Source: Podarcis raffonei (Eukaryota > Chordata > Lepidosauria > Squamata > Lacertidae). From it: a stretch of DNA of 64,000 nucleotides. The notes under the pieces are model-generated. The model ran no database searches. It was given only the letters and a program-made list of their open reading frames with translations, and was not told where the DNA came from. The stretch's first letter is position 1, and each line of letters begins with the position of its first letter. Positions 19,483-30,600 of the stretch are shown one piece after another. Where the stretch lies: the NCBI RefSeq assembly GCF_027172205.1, contig NC_070614.1, positions 39,996,001 to 40,060,000 on the forward strand, given 5' to 3'. The translations under genes were made by a program, and so were the position numbers.

Positions 19483-20264
19483 ATAAGTTGTTCAAATCTT
19501 GCACATGCAGGAAGCTCCCTCAGGCAATCTGTTCTCTCCCAGTAGCAACCCCTGCTCTGCAGTGAGGATGCGGGGAGAAAGAATAGTGCTGCTGACCTAC
19601 TTTCCAAGCTCTCTGCATAAGTTTTACAACAAAACCGTATGTAAATGGACTCAGAGTGCTCAAAAATGCTACAAAAATGCCCAATATTCCTAGGGATAGC
19701 CTGGCTGCAGCAGGATGCAAGCCCACCCCCATCGTAGGCGCCACTGCTTTTAGCGTATGAGTTTTAATATTTTATTTCCTCATGCATACATTTGGCTCTT
19801 GACCCACATGTCTGGCCGGGAGGAAGTTGGCCACATTTGGACATTCCCCAACACGCGGCTTCTCCGTTGACAAAGAGATGGCTAGATGAGTCATCTGACC
19901 CTTATTCTCCTTCCCAGTCTTATGGCCTCTTCCACATCTTTGCAATGCCCTGAATCTCCGTGAGTTTTCTTAGCGTGCCAGTGGGTGCATGTTATTTCTT
20001 CACAGAATGTGTCAGAATGCACACAGTGGGAAAAGAAAGGGAAGGGTTTGTGGCGGCGGCAAGGAGGCCTTTTTGCCCCCTGAAGTAACTCTAGCCGCCA
20101 GAGGCCAGGAAGCCGTGTCAGCTCCCTTGCGCAAGATGCTCTCAGTGACCCCACTGGGGAAGCGGCAGGCAGCCCAGATGCTCTTAAACATTGGCTTGAT
20201 GCCAATGCGAAGGTGGTCCTACCATTTGGTAGGCTGAGGAAACAGCTTCAGACATAAGATGCTT

Positions 20265-20265
<1 letters not shown>

Positions 20266-20313
<48 letters not shown>
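20266..20313. repeat. (GT)n microsatellite
   Basis: Pure GT run of about 48 bp bracketed by GCTTGGT and ACCAAGC. Confidence 0.95.
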
Positions 20314-20315
<2 letters not shown>

Positions 20316-20385
20316 CAAGCAGCTACAGGATGGTGGGAAGCAGAGGTGTGTGTACCATGTCATCCGCTGCCTTGCAGCTCCAATC

Positions 20386-20493
20386 TACTGTATTTTCTGG
20401 CATATAAGACGACTGGGCATATAAGATGACCCCCAACTTTTGAGAAGATTTTCCTGGGTTAAAAAGTCGTCTTATACGCCGGAACATACTGTA
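20386..20493. mobile_element. TA-flanked MITE ('catataagacga' family)
   Basis: The ends TACTGTATTTTCTGGCATAT and the reverse complement of 'gtcttatacgccggaacatactgta' form imperfect inverted repeats, and the interior repeats 'catataagacga'. No coding capacity. Confidence 0.65.
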
Positions 20494-21054
20494 GTCTGCT
20501 GCCCTCAGGTGGGGCAAAGGAAACTCTTCCGCCATCAGTGTTGGACTAAAATGAAAGCTGCCCGTCTACTAGAGCTTTTGGGGACAATGGTCCCAGCTCT
20601 TTCTCTCTCCCCTAGCTCCCTGCTCTGCCAGCTGCCTTTGACAAGGGGAGTTCAGTCCCGCTTTCTGCAGGGTTCAGGTGCATGATCTACCCTCATGTGC
20701 AAGGAGCCTTCTCAGGGACTTCCACCAAGCAGGATTGTTTTCCACCCTTCATCTGATGCACAAGAGAGTTCAGTTCTGTTTGCTGCAGGGATAGGATGTG
20801 CCATGCCTCTTCCTGCCCCACACCTGGTGTTACATATGACATCTGGTGTGATTTAGGGAAAATTTGGCCTGGCGTCCATGGGCTGAGCTTTCCCACCCTT
20901 GCATTAGGGAGCAAGAGCCGAAACTCATGCTTTTCCCTGTAGTTCTAGTTTTGTGTGTATCCAGATGGAGGGCTGCTTTTTAAAAAAAATAGTAATACAG
21001 CATTATACTTGCGGTCTCAAGTGGTACAGTCCACTCGACCACCTCAGGAATCTA

Positions 21055-21900
21055 CCATCTTATTTGTTTATGTAAGCATTTCTATCCCACTTTTCAATTC
21101 TGAAGAAATGTCAAAGGTGGCTTACAATCAAATCTCAAATAATGGGGGGGGGGGGGGACAGGTTATTAAAAAAAGGTATACAGTAAAAGCAGCCTGATAA
21201 AGCAGTGATAAAAAAGAGGACACGAAAGTTAAAAACAACAGGCATCACTAAAGACTCGACATTTCTGTTTACTAAAAGCCTGGGTGAATAAAATAACCTT
21301 GACAATTGCCTAAAAATTTAGGAGATATCCCTGGATGGATGTTGCAGGGGGTGGATTAGATTAGATACACCTGGGAAGGCTGTTTCAAGACTGTGGCTGC
21401 AGAACAGAAAAGTGCCTGCATTTGCCACTGTCAATTTCTGAGGCTCGAAGGCACCTGAGTCAGGATACGTTTGCCTTAGCTTAGAGAACAGACAGGGCCA
21501 TGTGAAAGCAGGCATCCTTATTCCACGCTCCAATTTGTATAGGGCTGTTTAGATTAAGCCCAACGATTTCAGCAGAATTTGGAAAGCCAGTGAACATCAC
21601 TGAAGAGCAGCGACATGTTTTGCGAGACCACGCATCTCTCGTTCTCAAACCAGTTTGGAACAAACTGAAGATGCTGGGTAGCCTTCAAGGGTAGCCCCAC
21701 GTTACACACTGCAGTAGTCTATAAAGTGGCTGTCTGCTGAACATCTTGAGCCAGCCTTTGTAATCCTGGTAACAGCCCTGCGCAGTGGGGCAGTATTAAT
21801 TAGCCTCATATTGGTTGCACGAGGTAGGAAGGTCTCAGATTTTAGCCCCAAACTCTCAAGGTAGCTTTCAACAACTTGATGCACCGCCCCAAACAATATG
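21055..21900. repeat. Diverged interspersed repeat of uncertain class
   Basis: Phrases such as 'aaaagcctgggtgaataaaa', 'ggaaagccagtgaacatcact' and 'cttcaagggtagccccacgtta' followed by 'tgcagtagtcta' resemble a high-copy squamate repeat I remember, but I cannot name it. A 14-bp G run lies at 21144-21157. No ORF of note. Confidence 0.4.
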
Positions 21901-24290
21901 GAGAGATGAATATTAACCTACCTTACAGGGCTGTTGTAACAATACAATGGATTAGTGCGACAGGCTTTAAACACAGGCAAAATAGATGCAAAGTGGGGTT
22001 ATTATTTAGTAAGCACTTAATACCACTAGACCTGTAGAAACATTTTTTGGTTTTTAAAAAATCCCCATTTCAGTGCTTGACTGAGCAAGCCTTCCCACGC
22101 ACGCTAAGTTTTTGTTCCTTTTTTAAAGTCACTGTCTAAAACACTGCAGCCCCCTCCCTGCCCCCCCATTAGCCCTGATTCAGTTTACCTGCAACCCAAC
22201 CAGCTGCCCCACTCCTGATGGCTCCAACTTTAACCAAAAAAAACCCCCCAACCCCTGCTCCTGTGCCTTTTAAAACAGCTGTAAGCAGGTGGCACTACTT
22301 TTCTCCAAGCTGTGAACAGATTCACCTGCCGATTGCTGCAGATCAACTTGCTGTTAAAGACACAGGAACAAGCCAAAGCCAGTTCCTTTGGGATCAGTTG
22401 GCAACCCTACACCTGCCCCACAAGCCAAAGTCGAGCTGCAGTACGTACACCAGCCAAGGCAGAGAAAGAAAGCAGCTTTGAGGATCCACTTCGTTTCGAT
22501 GGCAGGCTCCATGCTGTTGCTTCATCCAGTCCTCTGCGGCCGACTTGCATGGAGACTGCGCTGCTGCAAAGTCTGGCATCTCATTTCCTATTATTGCCAC
22601 ACCAGTATCCGTTCCCCCCCCAGTTTCAGCATGAATCTCTGATTTGCGCCACCTACAAACCACACCCAACATTAAATGCTAGACAATGTTAAATTAACAG
22701 AGTAGGGCTGCCTCTTTTCCCAGAGGCTTTCTTTCATTCCATTTTGGTTGCATGGGACAGACAAAACCTAACAAAGTTTTTCTCGCCACTGAATGTCCAA
22801 TGTTCAGCAAAAGTATATCCCTGCATATCAGGTGCTGGGGGCAAACACAGGGTCGTCGTCACTTTCAGGATGTGCTTCCTAGAGGGCGACCCATCAATAG
22901 ACACAGAAAACTGTGCTAGGGATGTTTTCCAGTGTATTCCAGTAAGACATCTTAAAGGAAGGGGTTAGAACCTGTGGTGCTGGATTCCTAAATCCCATCA
23001 GCCCCAGCCAGAATGACAAAATCACCAGGAATGATGGGGCAGTATACTATCCAGAGCACTAGATTCCCCATACGGAGGAAATGTGGACTTCAGGCTACCA
23101 AACCTCTATTTTGGTCTGTACATCAGTGGCTTGTTTCTCACCGCCTGAACATTAACCCATTATCCATACGTCAGAGCCTGCTAGCGGGATGTTTTCATCT
23201 TTTAAAGATAAGAACCCACAATAAATATATTGTGGAAATTCTAGCTTCTGAGGAAGTAATGCGACTATTTACTTGAGTGTGGGACAGTTGTGCTGGATGG
23301 CCAACTTACAAGATCTTAAATGAGCTCTGATCTACTGGATAACCGACTGGACCAGCATCACAGAAACTAAAGGCAACCCCTTTGCTAGCATCCTCTTTGA
23401 AAATGAGGTTTCTTCATTATGAACAGGAACAGCCCAAAGCATTTTGTTGCCTCAGGTGGAGCAGAAATCTCTCCACGCCACCCCCAAGTCAAGTTGCATA
23501 GTTTCCAAAGCTCATGAAATTATTTTCTGCGCTTGTGGCAGGAAATCTTGTGATCACCTCTCCCCGATAATAAAAAATACTGTAATAATTAATTAACTTG
23601 CTACCCTTTCAGAACACCAAAATATCTGTATGTGGCCAACATCTAGAAGTTGTTTTTATTTTGCTGTTGGCTTTAATTTCTGCAATTGTCCATTTTTAAA
23701 AAAATCTGTGCATGTACCAAAAATACCTGTCTTGTTTTAAGGGCTCTGGACTAGTGTGTATTACAAAGGGAAGCCACTATCTGATTTGCCTAAACACTCT
23801 ACCCTGTAAGACCTAAGAGGGATGGGTGTAGATGAAAGGGGGAGGGGCACACTTAAAAGCATGGCCTTCCCATGAGGTTCGTAACAAGGAGTGGGGTAGT
23901 ATAAAGGAGCTGAAGAGCAATGAATAAAATTTGAGTCATGAGTAAGTTTGGGTAAAAAAAGGCCCCCTTTAAGTTGATCCCTACAGATGAAAATAGTAAT
24001 AGACACAAAGTAAACCACAATTTCTTCACCAAATATTGTGCAAGATGGTAGAACAGTGAACTATGTCACTGAATGGCAACTAGTTTTACCCTCTCTACCT
24101 CCCCCCAAATCTTCTATTTGTTTGTGTATGACATGCTCTCCTCCCCATCACCTAAGATGCTACTGGAAGCATTGAGGAGCAGACAAGAACTGGCAGCTAG
24201 AAGGCTGCATGCCAATCCCTAACCTATGCCCAACACACGGGAATCATCAGCAGGGAAACAGTAACCAACCCAGCCAATTTAAGGTTGATT
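21901..24290. other. Intergenic, little recognised
   Basis: No gene is supported. A diverged copy of the palindromic hAT MITE is visible near 22965-23075 ('cctgtggtgctggattcc', 'atcccatcagccccagcc'). The remainder is unassigned. Confidence 0.4.
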
Positions 24291-24293
24291 CTT

Positions 24294-24299
24294 TTTATT
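24294..24299 (-). terminator. CD2BP2: CD2BP2 poly(A) signal
   Basis: AATAAA on the minus strand about 200 bp after the CD2BP2 stop codon, a plausible 3' end for that transcript. Confidence 0.55.
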
Positions 24300-24499
24300 T
24301 CTCGCAAAATGCGAAGCAACCTCAGAATGAGACGGCAAATCAAACCTCTCCCTCTTTCCCTCTGCAAACACACGCACACAAACACACACACGCCTCTCCT
24401 CCCCTGGCCCCCACCCCCTAAAGTCCGGCAAGTTCTTTCAGTCCGCCATTGTGTTGAGTTGCATCTCTTGTGCTCTGTGGGGCAGGAGGCGGGTTCTGA

Positions 24500-24610
24500 T
24501 CACGTGTAGAGGTCAAAATCAATGCGCTTGGAATTGTAGAATTGGCCCTCGGAATTCTCCACCTTCCGGCAGTAAACCCCATCGGGGAAATAGCCTTGGG
24601 ATACCCAGTC
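24500..24610 (-). CDS. CD2BP2: CD2BP2 coding exon 6
   Basis: Second half of the GYF domain, [18 protein letters not shown], ending FDLYT and TGA. The acceptor is CCTCCAG. Confidence 0.96.
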   Translation of the reverse strand, partial: DWVSQGYFPDGVYCRKVENSEGQFYNSKRIDFDLYT

Positions 24611-27600
24611 CTGGAGGGATACAGAAGAGGAAAGTGTTGAAGGAGAAAGGGAATTGCTGAGAGAAAGAAGAGATGGAGCTGGCAAACTGGATGGGGCCAG
24701 GGGATGAAGTGAACAAACAAGCACTGGGGGGAAATTATCAACATAACCAGCAAATTCAAACACGACTGACGTTAGCATGTCAAGGGGACCAACAAAATCT
24801 GGACACATGGAGAGCCAAAAAAAAAAAAAAGTTGGTGCACCTAATGGACGTGGGGGTCCTACAAACTAAAATGTGTTTGGTGGTTTTCACTCAAAAACAG
24901 GCATGGAAATGAAGGTTGTGAAAGGCTAGAAACTTGGCTTTAAAGATGAAACCGCAGATTCTGCAGAACCCGAATTCTGCACTCAATGCCCAGTTTTGTA
25001 ACTGAGATATTGCACAACACACATTGCTGGCAATACAGTGGTGCCCTGCAAGACGAATGCCTCGCAAGACGAAAAACCCGCTAGACGAAAGGGTTTTCCG
25101 TTTTTCGATGTGCTTCACAAGACGAATTTCCCTATGGGCTTGCTTCGCAAGACGAGAGTCTTTTCGCTCCCCCCCCCTTTTTCTAAGCCGCTAAGCCTTT
25201 AATAGCCGCTAATAGCACTAATCCGCTAAGCCGCTAATAGGGTTGCTTCGCAAGACAAAAGAACCGCTAGACGAAGAGACTCGCAGAACAGATTCTTTTC
25301 GTCTTGCGAGGCACCATTGTATTTGCAGAGAAAATGAATGGTGGTGTGCAAGAATAGTCCAGATTTTGCACTTCTAGGCAGCCTACTCAGAGGTATTCTC
25401 TTAAACAAAAGCCAACACAGTAAATAAACAGTTCACTCGTAATTTATCAGTGGTGAAATGCTCATTTCTTCTCTTTCCAAAATAGATTTTATCTTGAACA
25501 ATTGCAAATGCAGTAATAAGGAGTCCACTTGTGATATACCAGTGGTTCAGTGCTCCGACGCTGTTCCAGTAATCAGACATTTTGTTGATTAGTCATTGAG
25601 CTTTGTAGTAAATAATATATATGACAGTATATAAACGACTTAAAGTAGGGATATATCTGTCCCCATCTGCATATTTCCATCAGGAGGAGCACAGAAAGAG
25701 GAGGTTTAACAAACTGAAGGACATCATCTTTCAGAACAAAGAATTGCAGTAGTAAATGTAACCAAAATGATCTCTGTGGCAACTGATTACATTAGTGTTA
25801 AAAAATCCTTGATGCAGCTTGACAGCTGTCACTACAAATCGAAACAACTTCTCTAGCAATATGATTTCCTTGCTTAAGTGGAGTTCATAATCCCAGTGTA
25901 CAGGAATTATTCTTCACTGTCTTTGCATATACTTTCATTAAATGTCTGCATTATTTTTACATATGGAACTGCTTTTAATTGTTTTTACACTTTTCTTGTT
26001 TTACAGTTACCAATATTTTATTTGTTTTTATGATTTATATTTTATTGCTGCAACACACCTGGGGCCACATGGTAAAGAGCAGGTAAGAAATCTAACACAT
26101 TGCTTCTCCAATATGCCCACAGCTGCTGACTCACCTCAGCAGGCAAGCCACAGAGAAGTGCACTTGCAACTACGGACAAGACTTATACACCCAGGAACAA
26201 CAAATGGAGAGAGATGGACATGAAGATCGAAGGTTTAGGGGAAGAAATGAACATAAAAAAGAAAAGAGGGAGGAAAAAACCAAAGGCTACTGAAAGAATG
26301 GAAAAACAAAAAATTATCAACGAAAGGTCACTGGTATAGGCGGAAAGAATGAAGACTGAATGATGAAAACAAGACCTAAGACAAGAGAGAGACATGAAGA
26401 AATATCTGAGAGAAATAACAGCGGTTTGACTGCCCCACTTTGTCTCTTACCTGCATCTGGGAGCTGCTAAAGGGGCCATAGAGTTCGGACGTGTTTGTGT
26501 TCTCCCATTTGTATTCCCACATGACCTCGGAGAGAGCATCATCGTCGCCCTGCTTTTGCTCCTCACTTCCCACTGCCGGAAGAATGTTAGAACTTGTGTC
26601 AGGTTGCCAATTCCAACAATAACCCAACGGCTAAGATCCGAAATACAATCAGGACAGTCGTGTAGTACAGCTGTACTATTTCAAACATCAGGATTCTGTG
26701 GGACCGGTGGGTGATCCCACATTTGAGTGCTTCCCCACAGAAACACCCTGCATGCTGAAAGCTCAAGTATTGGAGAGAATCTTAAGAGCAGAAGCCTTTT
26801 CCCAAGAGGGAATACTTTTCTCTGCAGGCAGAAAATGAGCACAACACACCTTCCTCTACCTGCAGCAGTAAATCTCAGCAAGCAGCTGCACCAGGGGATT
26901 ATTATTTTTTTGCAAATCATGTGCTTTTGGTCTTCCCAAAACAGCAACGCAGTTCCCAACAAAAGGACTCACCCGCTGGTGTCTTCTCCCCCAGTTTTGC
27001 TTCATCGATATCCTCAGCAAACATATCGAGCTCCGGTTCGGCTGCGGATGCTGCTGCAGGAGGTTGCTCCAGGGCCCGGAGCCTCAGCGCCAGCTTCTCC
27101 CGAGTCTCCTGGTAGATCTCATACACGCCTCGCGCCACCATTTGGTCAGCCAGCCCTGAGAGGCGCTCCAGCTGCTCTTTCCGTTCTGGCGATCCGGGCT
27201 TCTGGGGCTCTCCTTCCTCGGCTGGCTCTGCCTCCTCTGCCTTGAGGCGGCTCCAAGGCCTCCTCTGACGCCCACTGTTCTTGGGCCCGCCCTTGTCTCC
27301 CAGCCTCTGGATGGCCCTGGCCACCGTCTCGCCGGGCAGCACCAAGGCCACCATCCCTTCCAGCAGCGCCTTCTTGTCCAAAGGTGCCCGTCCGACTTCA
27401 AGATCCTCTTCCTCGTCTTCATCGGCAGAATCTAGCGGTGGCTTCTTCTGACCAGGACGCTGCTCCTTTATCCTGACCTGGTTGGGAAGCGAAAGGGACA
27501 GGAAAGCCGTAAGAGGCAAGTGGCAGACCATTACAAAATGTGGAGGAGCTCAGCTTGTTAGAGCATGGTGCTGATAACGCCAAGGTTGCAGGTTCGATCT

Positions 27601-30600
27601 CCGTAATGGGGCAGCTGCAAATTCCTGGATGGCAGGGGGTTGGACGAGATGGGCCTCAGGGTCCCTTCCAACTCTACGATCCCAATGTATGGGCTTCAGG
27701 TCCAGTCAAAGAACTCTAGCAGGTGCCGCAAGCCAGGAATAATATCCTTTTTGTTATTTGTACTCCCTGTTCCTATTAGATATTCCCAAGAATCATAGCA
27801 GCCTTGTTTGATGCAACATTAATTCACTGGTTGCCCAATTCTTGTGGTAGTGAAAAGCCATGGAGGTAAGAGAGCAACATTATTCCCGCTTACTTAGTTT
27901 TAAAATACTACACCTGACTATGTTTTCACCAACTACAGCCATCTTTCGAAAGATAATGAAATTCTGAAGTTTAACCTGTGCTGTAAGCATATGGGGCGAG
28001 GGGGGGAACCCACAAACGGGGGGGAACCCACATCCTAACCCATTTTGCCCATTTCTCATGTCTATCCTTGCACTGGTTTCTATTGTGTAAGGTACTGCGT
28101 GCGCAGTGCGGAGCTTGTATGGGAGTACACAGCATCAAATCCCTACTCAGCTATGAAGCTCACTGGGGTTTGGGAGAGCTGCCGTCTCCAAGGCTATCTT
28201 GTCTCAGAATTACTCCAAGAGCCGTAAGTCCTGAGGACCATGCAGGAAAGCAGCTTAGTTATGACAATCAACCTGATTTATTTCTGACTACTTAGGGTAC
28301 CCAGATTTGAGCCATGAACCCAGTTCACTCCTGTCCTGGCCGCAGAACTATAGCCCATTCCCCTACTGCTGTTCCCTCTTGCAGACATTTCAGAATTACT
28401 TCCCAGAATCTCTGTATTTATGATTGTACAATGCAAACACAAAAACTGATGTGTTGCTTCCTGCTACAGTGCAACTGGGGAATCAACCCAGCCCCTCTCT
28501 CTATACACTGTAGGAACAGCCAAGGTTATCAGCTCCCTGTTTGCACAGACTGTCTTCTGCTCAGCCCAGACAGGCAACCTTACCCAATCTATGTTGTCCA
28601 ACCAGTTATCCCGAATCATCGCCTCTTTCTTCAAGAAGTAGTTGCCTTCTGAATCAAAATGGCCTTCTTCCATCTCCTCCTGCAAATTGAATGGAGTGAT
28701 CCGGACCCCATCTTCATAGTCAATAGTTGCAGATTCCTGCCCTACGAGGGTAAATAAGAAGGGGGGGGGGAATCAAATTATGATGGAACAGCCTCTCATA
28801 ATACTAGAATAAAATGACTGTTAACTTTAATAAATCACTAGAGCGGGGCTGATACGAAACCGTAAGAACATCCTATACCCTTTTAAAATGTGGCTCTTTT
28901 CAGGGGGGCGGTGTTACTGGGTTGCCGTTTTTATTCTGATTATATATGTCGCAATCTTTTCTGTGAACCGCCCAGAGACCTCTGGGTATAGGGTGGTATA
29001 TAAACTTAATTAACACCAACACTGAAGAAGTGTGCATGCACATGAAAACTTATACCAAGAACAAACTTAGTTGGTCTCTAAGGTGCTACTGGGCATTTAA
29101 AAAAAAAAATTATATACCGTATTTTTCGCCCCATAGGGCGCACCTAGTTTTTTTGGGGGGAAATAAAGGGGGGGAAATTCCTTTATTTCCCCCCCCAAAA
29201 CCAGGTTGGGGAACAGCGGGATGGCGGCGCTCCGCCTCCCCGCTGTCCCCTGAGCTTGTGGGGCTGCCCGATATCTTCCCGAAGTCCGGGGCACGCTGTG
29301 CAGCGCGCCCCAGGCTTCGGGATGCAGGCTGCTATCTGCAAGCCTTGGGAGCCCGACAGGAACTCCCGCGGAGCTCCCAAGGCTTGCGGAGAGCTTCCTG
29401 AAGCCTGGAGAGCAAGAGGGGTCGGCGCACACCGACCCTTCTCGCTCTCCAGGCTTCAGCGAAAGCCTGCATTCGCCCCATAGGACACACACGCATTTCC
29501 CCTTCATTTTTGGAGGGGGAAAAGTGCATCCTATAGGGCGAAAAATACGGTATATTTCAACACCAACACCTTGAGAAGAGTCTGCTGGATCAGGCCAGTG
29601 GCCCATGTAGTCCCGCATTCTCACAGTGGCCAATCAGTTGCCTGTAGAAAGCCAGCTAGATTTGAGCACTAGAGCCCTCTCCCCGCCTGTGGTTTCCAGC
29701 AACTGGTATTCTGAACCATTGCTGCCTCCAGCTGTGGAAGCAGAGCACAGCCATCATGGTCCGTGGGCATCGATAGCCCTATCCCCTATGAATCCTTCTG
29801 CTCTGCAATCGTAATTCTGCTAGCCCTAGTACATCCAATAGTGTTTATAGGTAAAGGGACCCCTGACTATTAGGTCCAGTCGTGACCGACTCTGGGGTTG
29901 CGGCGCTCATCTCACTTTACTGGCTGAGGAAGCCGGCGTACAGTTTCTGGGTCCTGTGGCCAGCATGACTAAGCCGCTTCTGGCGAAACAGAGCAGCGCA
30001 CGGAAACGCCGTTTACCTTCCCGCCGGAGTGGTACCTATTTATTTACTTGCACTTTGACGTGCTTTCGAACTGCTAGGTTGGCAGGAGCAGGGACCGAGC
30101 AACGGGAGTTCACCCCGTTGCGGGGATTCGAACTACTGATCTTCTGATTGGCAAGCCCTAGGCTCTGTTGTTTAGACCACAGCACCACCCAAGTCCCAAT
30201 AGTGTTTATACACGTACATATATAGAGGCAGGATTCCCCATTTTAGCTCAGCACTCTGACATGGCTTCAGGGGGCTCAGAGGTGTGAGGCTGAAGCATTA
30301 TGAGTGTTCTCAATCACCCACCGCTAAAACAACTCCCAGTTTTTAACCTTGGGCTCTGGAAGGGAGGGCTGGGGATGACCAGTGGTGGATGGCCAAGATA
30401 CTCCAGCCACTCCAATGGCCAGCCTCCCAATGAGCTCCTATTCCCCCCCTATACAAGCTCCAAACATATGGAGCTGAATTGGGGAGTATTCATCTTCCAC
30501 AGAGGAACTGGGGAGCGCTGATCTTCCATAGAGGTGTAGTTATGAGATCAGGGGCTACAATCCTATGCACACTTACCTGGGAGTAAGTGCCAGTGAACAC

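Noticed and set aside
29097-29633. 178-codon minus-strand ORF
   Set aside because: It spans a TA-flanked MITE and its flanks. It has no protein likeness, and the frame comes from GC-rich inverted repeats.
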